Shown piece by piece: positions 1-8,494 of a stretch of DNA of 55,518 bases. Made by a program: the position numbers and the translations under genes. Under the pieces are notes generated by a model that worked only from the letters and a program-made list of their open reading frames with translations, did not search any database and was not told the DNA's origin. Origin of the DNA: an uncultured Flavobacteriales bacterium (lineage in GTDB: Bacteria; Bacteroidota; Bacteroidia; Flavobacteriales; UBA7312); assembly GCA_913048435.1 (NCBI GenBank), contig CAJWWC010000002.1:97485-153002 (forward strand), in the 5' to 3' direction. Positions within the stretch are counted from its first letter, which is position 1; the number at the start of each line of letters is the position of its first letter.

Positions 1-330
1 AAGGTATTAAACAAGCCCAAAAATAAAGAAGAAGCAAAAGAAATACTCAATAGCTTATCAGGCTCAACACATGAGGTAGTCACCGGAGTATGTATATTTC
101 AAGAAAATAATCAATTCAGTTTTTCCGAACTGACGCATGTAGAATTCAAAGCACTTTCCGAATGGGAAATTGATTACTATGTAAATAACTTCAATACTAG
201 TGATAAGGCAGGTGCATATGGTATTCAAGATTGGATTGGTAAAATAGGAATTAAGTCAATTGACGGCTGCTATTACAATGTAATGGGACTTCCTTTACAA
301 ACATTATACAATTGTCTGATAAATCTTTAG
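1..330 (+). CDS. maf: Maf-family nucleotide pyrophosphatase, C-terminal part
   Basis: This is the 3' part of a reading frame open from the first base of the window, 109 codons followed by TAG. The translated segment contains SDKAGAYGIQDWIG, which matches the conserved Maf C-terminal motif (DKAGAYGIQ). It is preceded by the typical strand with TGVCIF and the F-x-x-L-S-E-W-E-I-xx-Y-V segment. Maf proteins hydrolyse non-canonical or modified nucleoside triphosphates to monophosphates in the cytoplasm. The N-terminal third, with the phosphate-binding region, lies outside the window. The stop codon abuts a -7 promoter box for the next gene, so the polysaccharide genes downstream probably have their own start of transcription. 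Confidence 0.88.
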   Translation, partial: KVLNKPKNKEEAKEILNSLSGSTHEVVTGVCIFQENNQFSFSELTHVEFKALSEWEIDYYVNNFNTSDKAGAYGIQDWIGKIGIKSIDGCYYNVMGLPLQTLYNCLINL

Positions 331-338
331 TACTTTTG
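331..338 (+). promoter_or_regulatory. -7 promoter element for polysaccharide export operon
   Basis: TACTTTTG fits the Bacteroidota -7 consensus TAnnTTTG exactly and sits 24 nt before the ATG at 363. An ATTG at 311-314 is a possible -33 element, with a slightly short 16-nt spacing. It starts immediately after the maf stop codon. Confidence 0.5.
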
Positions 339-362
339 TTTAAGTAAATAATAAGATTTATT

Positions 363-1118
363 ATGAAATTTCCTGCATACATATCAATCATTTCGATGTT
401 ACTTGTATCTTGTTCGTCAATGAATAAAGTAGTGTTGCTTGACCAAGACTTGGATAAGGATTCACAAATCACAACTACCAACTATCCAAAACATAAACTC
501 CAAGAAGGAGATGTCTTACATGTTAAAATTATAGGAGTTCAAGAAGAATCATTTAATATTTTCAACATTGAAAATAACGCCAACAATAGTCAAACTACCT
601 CAGCTAACCTTTTCCTCAATGGTTTTACAGTCAATAGTCAAGGAAATATTGAAATTCCTATTCTTGGAAAAATTTATCTCAAAAACTTAACTGTTGAAGA
701 GGCAAAACAAAAAATTCAAACAAGAGCTGATGATTTTTTAGTTAATTCAACGGTAATAGTCAAGCACATCAATTTTGAAATAACAATACTTGGAGAGGTC
801 AATCGTCCTGGAACTTATACAGTTTACAAAGATAACATTACAATACTAGAAGCCTTGGGTCTATCCGGTGATTTGTCTGATTATGCTAATAGAAAAAAAA
901 TCAAACTTATTAGAGACAACAAAATCATATATGTAGATTTGACTAGAATAGAGACGCTGTATTCACAAAATTTTGTGTTAAAATCTGATGATGTAATTTA
1001 TGTCGAACCTCTGAGAAATGTTCGTATGAGAAGCTCAAATGCTCAAATATATATTTCTGCAGTCTCTAGTATTGCTCTTGTTGCAAACATTGTTTTTGGT
1101 ATTTTAAACTCTAACTAA
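363..1118 (+). CDS. Wza-like polysaccharide export lipoprotein (Poly_export/SLBB)
   Basis: The 251-residue protein starts with a lipoprotein signal peptide whose lipobox is LVSC (Cys at about residue 17). Next come a Poly_export segment (LQEGDVLHVKI, then NSQGNIEIPILGKI) and an SLBB-type segment (ITILGEVNRPGTY, then NITILEALGLSGDL). A hydrophobic stretch near the C terminus (SAVSSIALVANIVFGIL) may be the membrane-spanning helix. In this family the protein forms the outer-membrane channel for capsule or exopolysaccharide export. The next gene, the inner-membrane co-polymerase/kinase, follows after 7 nt, the standard Wza-Wzc pairing. Which polysaccharide it exports cannot be told from the window. 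Confidence 0.9.
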   Translation: MKFPAYISIISMLLVSCSSMNKVVLLDQDLDKDSQITTTNYPKHKLQEGDVLHVKIIGVQEESFNIFNIENNANNSQTTSANLFLNGFTVNSQGNIEIPILGKIYLKNLTVEEAKQKIQTRADDFLVNSTVIVKHINFEITILGEVNRPGTYTVYKDNITILEALGLSGDLSDYANRKKIKLIRDNKIIYVDLTRIETLYSQNFVLKSDDVIYVEPLRNVRMRSSNAQIYISAVSSIALVANIVFGILNSN

Positions 1119-1125
1119 TTTGTTC

Positions 1126-3546
1126 ATGAATCATTCGCAAGCAAATAATGAAGAAAAAATAGACCTCAAAATTTTCATTGATAGGTACCTTATTTTTTGG
1201 AAACAAATTCTCTTTTCTATTTTAATGTTTCTTCTTATCGGATTTTTATATAATAGATATTCAACTAAAATCTACAGATCTTCCACCACAATATTGATTA
1301 AAGAGGAAAGCAATGCAAACCTTGGTTCAGATGATGTTTTTGAGGGTTTAGATTTATTTGGAGGGAAAAAAAATATAAAAAATGAAATTGGAATTTTAGA
1401 ATCTTTTTCACTCACAAATAAAACATTGAGAGATCTTAATTTTAGAGTATCATACTACCACTCTGGAAGTTTTAAATCAGAAGATATTTATAAAAAAACA
1501 CCATTTATTGTTTATGCTGATGATTATCAACCTCAAATTATTGATCAAAAATTTTTTGTAAAGCTGATTTCACAAAACGAATTTATCCTTTATGCTAATT
1601 TTAATAATATAAAATTATTTGATATTAATTCTGAAACTTTTATTTCGAACAAAGAATTTGACGTTGAATATGAAGGAACTCATAAATTCGGTGAAAAAAT
1701 TTCAACAGAATTTTTCAATTTTACTATTTCTAAAAATGACTTGTCTTTGTTTAATGATGAAAATTGGACTAATTATTTCTTTACAATTTCAAGCTACAAT
1801 AATCTAACTGATTATTATCTTAAAAATATAAATGTTTTAGAAACCCAAAAAGATGCTTCAATATTAAAAATCTCGTTAGAAGGGTCAAATGCCGAAAAAA
1901 TAAATGATTTTTTAAACAAATTTACTGAACTTTACCTAGCATCGGGATTAGATGAAAAAAATCAAATTACATCTAATACAATACAGTTTATAAATGAACA
2001 ATTAACTTCAATTTCAGATTCACTTTCAGATGTTGAAAATAGACTAGAAAATTTTAAAGAAATTAATCCTAAAATTGAACTTTCACAAAAGGAATATGGT
2101 GCTTTTTATCAAGTAGAAAAACTTGAACAAGAAAAAGCTATACTAGAACTTAATAACAAATACTATATTTCACTTGAAGAGTATTTAGAAAAAAATAATA
2201 ATATTGATAATATTGTTGCCCCTTCAACAATAGGAATTAGTGACCCGTTACTCAATAATCATATTCTTGAATTATCAAAATTATATTCTCAACTAAATGT
2301 TTTGAGTGTAAATTCAAAAAAAGAGCACCCACTTATAATTTCATTAAAAAAACAAATTCAGAGCACCAAAGAAAAATTATTAATAAACATTGATAATATT
2401 ATAAATAGTTCAGAACTTACATTAAAAGATATTAATTTAAGAATCGAAGAAATTGATAATTTAATTAGAAACTTACCTCAAAATGAAAGGGTTCTTTTGA
2501 GCATACAAAGAAAGTTTAATCTTAATGAAAATATATATAATTATTTATTAGAAAAAAGAGCAGAAGCTTCAATAACAAAAGCAAGTAATATCTCAGATCA
2601 TAAAGTTATTGATATGCCAAGACTTGAATCTAATATGCCTATAAAACCAAACACAACATTTATTTATATTTTTTCAATATTGATTGGAATTTTATTTCCA
2701 ACAGTTGCAATAAGCTTATATTATTTGTTTAACACGAAAATTATAGACAAAAAAGACATTGATCAAATTTTATCAATTCCAATAATTGGAAAGATAATGC
2801 ACAATGAAAGTGGCTACAATCTAGTTAATATTCAAAGTCCAAAGTCTGGAATTGCTGAATCTTTTCGATCAATTCGTACCAACATTCAATATTTAGCATC
2901 AAACAAAGAACAAAAAGTAATTTGTATTACTTCAAGTATAGGTGGTGAGGGTAAAACTTTTGTTGCTATGAACTTAGCCTCAATATTTAGTATTACCAAG
3001 GGAAAAACCATTTTAATTGGTGCTGATATGCGAAAGCCGAAGATTTTTAATGACTTTAATCTAGAAAATAACAACGGATTAAGTTCTTATCTCATTAACA
3101 AAAATAATTTAGATGAAGTAATTCAAAAGACAGAATATAAAAATCTTGATATCATTTTATCTGGTCCAATACCACCAAATCCATCTGAGCTTTTGAGTCT
3201 AGAAAAAATGAAAGATTTAATTGAAAATCTAAAGAAAACATATCAACATATAATTATTGATACACCTCCAATTGGATTAGTAACTGATGGTCTAATTTTA
3301 ACAAAATACTCTGATATAAATATATATGTAGTGAGACAAAATTTTACAACAAAAGATATGCTACATAATTTTAATGAAACTTTATTGAAAAATAATTTAG
3401 CTAATATGAACCTCATTATTAATGATATATCTTTAGATAAATCATCAAAAGGATATGGCTATGGTTATGGCGATTCATATGGTTATGGCTATTACTCTGA
3501 AGACATGACTAATACAAAAAAACAATGGTGGAAAATATTAAATTAA
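1126..3546 (+). CDS. Wzc-like polysaccharide co-polymerase / BY-kinase
   Basis: This protein of about 806 residues combines a Wzz/GNVR chain-length regulator with a bacterial tyrosine kinase. Membrane helices lie near residues 30-46 and 510-532, flanking a long, partly coiled-coil periplasmic region. The cytoplasmic domain has Walker A SSIGGEGKT (about residue 605), Walker A' ILIGADMRKP and Walker B HIIIDTPP (about 708). A tyrosine/glycine-rich tail lies at about 775-795 (GYGYGYGDSYGYGYYSED), the expected autophosphorylation cluster. I chose the ATG at 1126. A TTG at 1120 is in frame, but the ATG is the stronger start codon. The protein should control polymer length together with the upstream export lipoprotein. 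Confidence 0.92.
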   Translation: MNHSQANNEEKIDLKIFIDRYLIFWKQILFSILMFLLIGFLYNRYSTKIYRSSTTILIKEESNANLGSDDVFEGLDLFGGKKNIKNEIGILESFSLTNKTLRDLNFRVSYYHSGSFKSEDIYKKTPFIVYADDYQPQIIDQKFFVKLISQNEFILYANFNNIKLFDINSETFISNKEFDVEYEGTHKFGEKISTEFFNFTISKNDLSLFNDENWTNYFFTISSYNNLTDYYLKNINVLETQKDASILKISLEGSNAEKINDFLNKFTELYLASGLDEKNQITSNTIQFINEQLTSISDSLSDVENRLENFKEINPKIELSQKEYGAFYQVEKLEQEKAILELNNKYYISLEEYLEKNNNIDNIVAPSTIGISDPLLNNHILELSKLYSQLNVLSVNSKKEHPLIISLKKQIQSTKEKLLINIDNIINSSELTLKDINLRIEEIDNLIRNLPQNERVLLSIQRKFNLNENIYNYLLEKRAEASITKASNISDHKVIDMPRLESNMPIKPNTTFIYIFSILIGILFPTVAISLYYLFNTKIIDKKDIDQILSIPIIGKIMHNESGYNLVNIQSPKSGIAESFRSIRTNIQYLASNKEQKVICITSSIGGEGKTFVAMNLASIFSITKGKTILIGADMRKPKIFNDFNLENNNGLSSYLINKNNLDEVIQKTEYKNLDIILSGPIPPNPSELLSLEKMKDLIENLKKTYQHIIIDTPPIGLVTDGLILTKYSDINIYVVRQNFTTKDMLHNFNETLLKNNLANMNLIINDISLDKSSKGYGYGYGDSYGYGYYSEDMTNTKKQWWKILN

Positions 3547-3551
3547 TATAA

Positions 3552-4757
3552 ATGAAAAAACATAAGCCTGCAGATACTATTCAAGATATTCAATATTTTG
3601 GTGAATATGGAGGAGTTAATCCTTCTATTGCCGACTCTTCTACTTTTACATATTTGGCAGGAAAAACTATGGAAATGGTTTTCGGAGGAGAACGTGAAGG
3701 CTGTTATTTATATTCAAGACATATGAACCCTAGCACAGGATATCTTGCTGAAGCCATTGCTAATATGGAAAATACAGATGCAGCACATGTATCTGCATCA
3801 GGAATGGGTTCAATTAGCAGTACCATTATGCAACTGTGTAAAAGTGGTGATCATATTGTAAGTAGTCGAACCATATATGGTGGAACTTATGCTTTTATGA
3901 AGAACTTTTTGCCAAGATTAAATATTAGTACATCTTTTGTCGATACCACTAATCTAGACACTGTTAAATCTGCTATTTGTGACGATACAAAAATTTTATA
4001 TTGCGAAACAATGAGCAACCCTTTGTTAGAAATTTCTGACATTAAAAAATTAGCTGAAATAGCTCATGAAAACAATTTAAAGCTAGTAGTAGATAATACC
4101 TTTACTCCCCTCATTTTTTCTCCTGCTAATCTAGGAGCTGATATTGTAATTCACTCACTAACAAAATTCATTAATGGAGCTAGTGATACTGTTGGAGGGG
4201 TTATTTGTTCTTCCAAAGAGTTTGTAGGAGAACTCATAGACGTTAATGAAGGCGCAGCAATGCTTTTTGGTCCTACTATGGATGCTATACGAGCTAATGG
4301 TATCCTCAAAAACTTGCGAACACTACCAATAAGGATAAAACAACACAGTAGAAACGCACTATTACTTGCTAATAAATTTAAAGAGCTAGGTTTAAAAGTT
4401 CACTATCCTGGTCTTGAAAGTCATCCTCAACATGAGTTAATGAAGAAAAGTATGAATACCGAATTTGGTTTTGGTGGTATGCTAGTATTAGACGTTAGTA
4501 GTATGAAAAATGCTTATCAAGTTATGGAGGAAATGCAAAATAAAAACATAGGTTATTTGGCTGTAAGTTTAGGCTTCTACAAAACCCTATTCTCTGCACC
4601 TGGCGCTAGCACATCTTCAGAAATACCACAAGAAGAACAAGACGAAATGGGTATATCAGAAGGAATGATTCGTATGTCTATTGGCTTAGATAATGATATT
4701 GAGCGCACCTTCCAGAAAATGAAAAAGTGTTTAATTAAGACCAATATTCTAAAATAA
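3552..4757 (+). CDS. Cys/Met-metabolism PLP lyase (methionine gamma-lyase-like)
   Basis: The 401-residue protein belongs to the trans-sulfuration family of PLP enzymes (cystathionine gamma-synthase, cystathionine lyases, methionine gamma-lyase). The PLP-binding lysine is Lys205 in SLTKFINGASDTVGG. It is preceded by the cofactor aspartate in LVVDNTFTP. The N-terminal YSRHMNPST segment matches the conserved Y-x-R-x-x-NPT site, and SAPGASTSSE is the conserved C-terminal loop region. It sits only 5 nt after the BY-kinase gene and 63 nt before an NhaC-type transporter. The family is clear. The exact reaction (gamma-lyase versus gamma-synthase) is inferred: no acyl-homoserine pathway gene is nearby, and the transporter next door could bring in methionine or another amino acid. 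Confidence 0.82.
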   Translation: MKKHKPADTIQDIQYFGEYGGVNPSIADSSTFTYLAGKTMEMVFGGEREGCYLYSRHMNPSTGYLAEAIANMENTDAAHVSASGMGSISSTIMQLCKSGDHIVSSRTIYGGTYAFMKNFLPRLNISTSFVDTTNLDTVKSAICDDTKILYCETMSNPLLEISDIKKLAEIAHENNLKLVVDNTFTPLIFSPANLGADIVIHSLTKFINGASDTVGGVICSSKEFVGELIDVNEGAAMLFGPTMDAIRANGILKNLRTLPIRIKQHSRNALLLANKFKELGLKVHYPGLESHPQHELMKKSMNTEFGFGGMLVLDVSSMKNAYQVMEEMQNKNIGYLAVSLGFYKTLFSAPGASTSSEIPQEEQDEMGISEGMIRMSIGLDNDIERTFQKMKKCLIKTNILK

Positions 4758-4771
4758 GACTAGAGACAATA

Positions 4772-4802
4772 GTTGTTTCATACAATTGGATTATTATATT
4801 TA
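4772..4802 (+). promoter_or_regulatory. Candidate promoter for NhaC-type transporter
   Basis: GTTG at 4772-4775 is followed, after 19 nt, by TATATTTA at 4795-4802, one base off the TAnnTTTG consensus. The predicted transcript would start about 13-15 nt before the ATG at 4821. The gene may therefore have its own promoter as well as read-through from upstream. Confidence 0.4.
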
Positions 4803-4820
4803 CAGAAATAATTTCCCTTT

Positions 4821-6245
4821 ATGAATCAATCTTTTTTTGGTGCACTGCTTCCTATTATTTTTTTAATAGCCTTACTTTCTTTTAATGTATATCTATATGG
4901 CGATGACAGTTTAGGTGGTGCGAATCAATTAGCACTTTTGCTATCTGCCGCTTTTGCAGCCATAATGGGTTTAAAAAGCGGCACCTCTTGGAAAAGCATT
5001 CTAAAAGGGGTTAGTAACAGTATAGCTTCAACTACACCAGCAATCATCATACTTTTACTCATAGGTTCACTAGCAGGAACTTGGTTAATTAGCGGCATTG
5101 TTCCAACAATGATTTATTATGGATTACAAATACTAAATCCGAAAATTTTTCTTGTAGCTGCAGCCATCATATGTGCTATAGTTTCATTAGCCTCAGGTAG
5201 TTCTTGGTCAACTATCGCTACTGTAGGAATTGCTCTTTTGGGAATAGGTAATGCTTTGGATATTTCAAACGGTCTTACAGCAGGAGCTATAATATCAGGA
5301 GCATATTTTGGCGATAAAATGTCACCCTTATCTGATACAACAAATCTCGCTCCAGCAATGGCAGGAACAAACTTATTTACCCATATCAGATACATGATGT
5401 ACACGACTATTCCTAGCTTTGTCATATCACTTCTCATTTTTTTATTGATAGGACTTTCAATGGATAACACACAAAATTCTAATGATATTACAAACTTGTT
5501 AATGGCTATAGAAAGTAGTTTCAACATAAGTCCATGGTTGTTTTTAGTTCCTGTAATCGTACTATTACTCATTATGAAAAAAGTACCCGCCCTACCAGCA
5601 TTATTCGTAGGTACTTTATTAGGCGGAATTTTTGCCATTATTTTTCAACCTCATCTAATTATAGAACTTTCAGGTATAGATTCTAATTTCTTTCAAGCCA
5701 GTTATGTGTCCATTATCAATGCTATGGGCTCTAAAACAAGTATTAACACCTCCAACGAGATGATAAACGATTTACTTTCTTCAGCTGGTATGTACGGAAT
5801 GTTGAATACAATATGGCTAATAATTTGTGCTATGTGCTTAGGTGGTGTTATGGAAGCAAGTGGTGCTCTTAAGAAAATTAGTCAATCCATCATACAATAT
5901 GCTGAAAGTACGGGCTCAGTGATTGCAACTACTGCTTGTACTTGTTTATTTTTTAATGTCACAGCGAGCGATCAATATTTAAGTATTGTAGTACCCGGCA
6001 GAATGTATGCCGATACATTCAAAGATAAAGGTCTAGCACCTGAAAACTTAAGTCGTACTTTAGAAGACAGTGGAACTGTAACTTCTGTGCTAGTCCCTTG
6101 GAACACCTGTGGAGCAACACAATCTGCAGTTTTAGGAGTAGCTACAATGACCTATTTACCATTCTGTTTTTTTAATATAATTAGTCCATTGATGACAATA
6201 TTATATGCATATTTAGGTTTTAAAATAAAAAAAATAAAAAGCTAA
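4821..6245 (+). CDS. NhaC-family antiporter/transporter
   Basis: The 474-residue integral membrane protein has about 11-12 hydrophobic segments. It shows the NhaC-type internal features: GTSWSTI-like GSSWSTIATVG, ISGAYFGDKMSPLSDTTNLAPA in the first half, and SDQYLSIVVPGRMY with EDSGTVTSVLVPWNTCG in the second half. Family members include Na+/H+ antiporters, malate/lactate antiporters and amino-acid carriers such as MetT. The position directly behind a methionine gamma-lyase-like gene makes an amino-acid substrate plausible, but the sequence alone does not decide this. It sits in the inner membrane. Confidence 0.88.
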   Translation: MNQSFFGALLPIIFLIALLSFNVYLYGDDSLGGANQLALLLSAAFAAIMGLKSGTSWKSILKGVSNSIASTTPAIIILLLIGSLAGTWLISGIVPTMIYYGLQILNPKIFLVAAAIICAIVSLASGSSWSTIATVGIALLGIGNALDISNGLTAGAIISGAYFGDKMSPLSDTTNLAPAMAGTNLFTHIRYMMYTTIPSFVISLLIFLLIGLSMDNTQNSNDITNLLMAIESSFNISPWLFLVPVIVLLLIMKKVPALPALFVGTLLGGIFAIIFQPHLIIELSGIDSNFFQASYVSIINAMGSKTSINTSNEMINDLLSSAGMYGMLNTIWLIICAMCLGGVMEASGALKKISQSIIQYAESTGSVIATTACTCLFFNVTASDQYLSIVVPGRMYADTFKDKGLAPENLSRTLEDSGTVTSVLVPWNTCGATQSAVLGVATMTYLPFCFFNIISPLMTILYAYLGFKIKKIKS

Positions 6246-6246
6246 T

Positions 6247-7380
6247 ATGAAGATTGCAATCCTTGGTACAGCATACCCTTATAGAGGTGGAATTGCAACT
6301 TTCAATGAACGCTTAGCCAAAGAGCTTATTGCTGAAGGACATGAACTAAGCATACATACTTTCAAACTACAATACCCTAATTTCCTTTTCCCTGGCAAAA
6401 CACAGTTTTCATTCGATAAAAAACCTCAAAATATTAACATAGAAAGGCGAATAAACTCTGTAAATCCTATCAATTGGATTACAACAGGACTATCCCTTAG
6501 AAAAGAAAATTACGATGTAGTAATTATTCCATTTTGGTTACCGTTTATGGGGGCATCATTGGGTACAATATCAAGAATACTAAAATCAGAAAAAACACAA
6601 TTATTATGTATTGCTCATAACATAATTCCTCATGAATTACGCTTAGGAGATAAAATGCTTACTCGTTATTTTATAAAAAGAATAGATGGTTTTTTAGCCA
6701 TGACCCAAAAAGTTTTAGATGACCTAAACGTATTTAACAAATGCAGTCCTAAAGTCCTTACGCCCCACCCTATTTACGATAACTTTGGCGAAATAGAACC
6801 TAGAGAGAAAGCGATTGAAACTTTAAAATTAAATCAAGATTATAGATACATATTGTTCTTTGGATTAATACGTGACTACAAAGGCTTAGACCTACTGCTG
6901 GAAGCTTTTTCTACTAATGAGATTAGAGAAAAAAATATCAAACTTATAATTGCTGGCGAATACTATTCTAACCAAGCCCACTACAAAAAACTCATAGAAA
7001 AATATAACTTAGAACAAGATATCATTCAAGTCGAACAGTTTATTCCTGACTCTGAAGTTCATTTGTATTTTAATGCTTGTGATTTGATTGTTCAACCCTA
7101 CAAATCAGCTACCCAAAGTGGCGTGACTCAAATAGCCTATCACTTTAACAAGCCTATGATAGTCACAAATGTTGGCGGACTTAAAGAAATGTGTCCTGAC
7201 GGTAAAGTAGGCTATGTTGTTTCACCACATGCTGATGAAATAAAAAAAGCTATTTTGAAATTCTTTAATGAAACAAACATTAATGAAATGATAGAAAATA
7301 TTAACCAAATAAAGGAACTATATTCTTGGTCTATCTTTACAAAAAAATTACTTGCTTTAACTATAAAAAGAACAACATAA
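6247..7380 (+). CDS. GT4-family glycosyltransferase
   Basis: The 377-residue cytoplasmic protein has a GT-B fold layout. The N-terminal LGTAYPYRGGIATFNERLAKEL matches the acceptor-side glycine loop. The C-terminal half holds FFGLIRDYKGLDLLLEAF and the nucleotide-sugar binding region from LIVQPYKSATQSGVTQIAY to KPMIVTNVGGLKE, where an E-x7-E-like site is weak. It begins 1 nt after the transporter stop codon and is followed by gmhA after 4 nt. A role in building surface polysaccharide or LPS core is inferred from the neighbours. The donor sugar is unknown. Confidence 0.88.
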   Translation: MKIAILGTAYPYRGGIATFNERLAKELIAEGHELSIHTFKLQYPNFLFPGKTQFSFDKKPQNINIERRINSVNPINWITTGLSLRKENYDVVIIPFWLPFMGASLGTISRILKSEKTQLLCIAHNIIPHELRLGDKMLTRYFIKRIDGFLAMTQKVLDDLNVFNKCSPKVLTPHPIYDNFGEIEPREKAIETLKLNQDYRYILFFGLIRDYKGLDLLLEAFSTNEIREKNIKLIIAGEYYSNQAHYKKLIEKYNLEQDIIQVEQFIPDSEVHLYFNACDLIVQPYKSATQSGVTQIAYHFNKPMIVTNVGGLKEMCPDGKVGYVVSPHADEIKKAILKFFNETNINEMIENINQIKELYSWSIFTKKLLALTIKRTT

Positions 7381-7384
7381 CATT

Positions 7385-7963
7385 ATGAAACAAGAGCTTA
7401 TTAGAAGAAATATTAGTGACTCCATTACGGTTAAGCAAGAACTGTTACAAAATGATGCTATAATAATCGATATTACCAAAGTGGCAGATTTGATTGTAGA
7501 AGCTTTTAATAATGGAAACAAGTTATTGTTCTGTGGCAACGGAGGTAGTGCCGCAGATGCTCAACATTTAGCAGCAGAATTTTCAGGTAGATATTACTTA
7601 AACAGACCTCCGCTACACGCTGAAGCATTACATACTGACACTTCTTTTATGACTGCAGTTTCTAATGATTTCTCATTTGATGAAGTGTACGCTAGACTTA
7701 TACAAGGAATTGGCAAACAAGGAGATATTCTAATTGGTATGTCAACTTCTGGTAATTCTAAAAATGTCATTAAAGCTTTAAAAGAAGCTAAAAAGAAAAA
7801 CATAATTACAATAGGGTTCACAGGAAAAGCAAACGGAAATATGAAGCCTTGCTGTGATTATTTAATCAATATTCCCTCCGATGACACGCCAAGAATACAA
7901 GAATGTCACCTTATGCTAGGACATGCAATATGTGAATTGGTAGAAAAGGAATTATTTTCATAA
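7385..7963 (+). CDS. gmhA: Sedoheptulose-7-phosphate isomerase
   Basis: The 192-residue protein is a single SIS-domain sugar isomerase. CGNGGSAADAQHLAAEFSGRY (about residues 50-70) and GMSTSGNSKNVIKA (about 118-131) are the GmhA phosphosugar-binding motifs. ECHLMLGHAICELVE near the C terminus carries the conserved zinc/active-site histidines. It converts D-sedoheptulose 7-phosphate to D-glycero-D-manno-heptose 7-phosphate, the first step toward activated heptose. It lies in a tight run with a glycosyltransferase and the next-but-one pathway enzyme, gmhB (1-nt gap). No heptose kinase/adenylyltransferase gene is in the window. Confidence 0.92.
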   Translation: MKQELIRRNISDSITVKQELLQNDAIIIDITKVADLIVEAFNNGNKLLFCGNGGSAADAQHLAAEFSGRYYLNRPPLHAEALHTDTSFMTAVSNDFSFDEVYARLIQGIGKQGDILIGMSTSGNSKNVIKALKEAKKKNIITIGFTGKANGNMKPCCDYLINIPSDDTPRIQECHLMLGHAICELVEKELFS

Positions 7964-7964
7964 A

Positions 7965-8492
7965 ATGAATGTAGCAATTCCCAAAATTGATTCAAGCTGG
8001 ACACTATTTTTAGATAGAGATGGTGTAATAAACAAAAAGTTAGACGGTGATTACGTCAAAACTATTGATGAGTTTGAATTTCTGCCATATGCTCTTGAGG
8101 CTATTAAACTATTTTCAAGCCATTTTCATAGAGTAGTTATAGTCACTAACCAACAAGGAATAAGTAAACGTTTAATGACAGAAGACGACTTACATAAAGT
8201 ACATCAACATTTACTACAAGAAGTTCAAAATTTCGGCGGTAGGATTGATGCTATATATCATGCACCACAATTAGCAGAAGAAAATTCCATTATGAGAAAA
8301 CCGAATATTGGCATGGCTCTACATGCCAAAAAAGAATTTCCATCTGTAGACTTCAAAAAAAGCATAATGGTAGGTGATTCTATCAGTGATATGGAATTTG
8401 CTAAAAACGCCAATATGTTTGCCGTATTGATTGGTCAATCAGAAGAGTATTTTTGTACAGATTCGCTGATTAGCTTAAGTAAGCTTCTTTAG
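7965..8492 (+). CDS. gmhB: Heptose bisphosphate phosphatase-like HAD-IIIA protein
   Basis: The 175-residue HAD phosphatase begins with FLDRDGVINKK, carrying the nucleophile and acid/base aspartates. VVIVTNQQGI is motif II, the RKPNIGM lysine is motif III and MVGDSISDMEFAKNA is motif IV. Directly after gmhA it most likely removes the 7-phosphate (equivalently acts on the 1,7-bisphosphate) in heptose synthesis. The loop between motifs II and III (YHAPQLAEENSIMRKP) lacks the cysteine/histidine zinc site known from E. coli GmhB. Substrate assignment therefore rests mainly on context. The gene ends 2 bp from a converging gene. Confidence 0.82.
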   Translation: MNVAIPKIDSSWTLFLDRDGVINKKLDGDYVKTIDEFEFLPYALEAIKLFSSHFHRVVIVTNQQGISKRLMTEDDLHKVHQHLLQEVQNFGGRIDAIYHAPQLAEENSIMRKPNIGMALHAKKEFPSVDFKKSIMVGDSISDMEFAKNANMFAVLIGQSEEYFCTDSLISLSKLL

Positions 8493-8494
8493 AA

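Noticed and set aside
1120-1125. TTG start for the BY-kinase two codons upstream
   Set aside because: The ATG at 1126 is stronger and the two extra residues add nothing conserved.
5117-5638. 173-codon open frame antisense to the NhaC-type transporter
   Set aside because: No domain, no promoter, and the sense frame is a clear transporter; a chance open frame.
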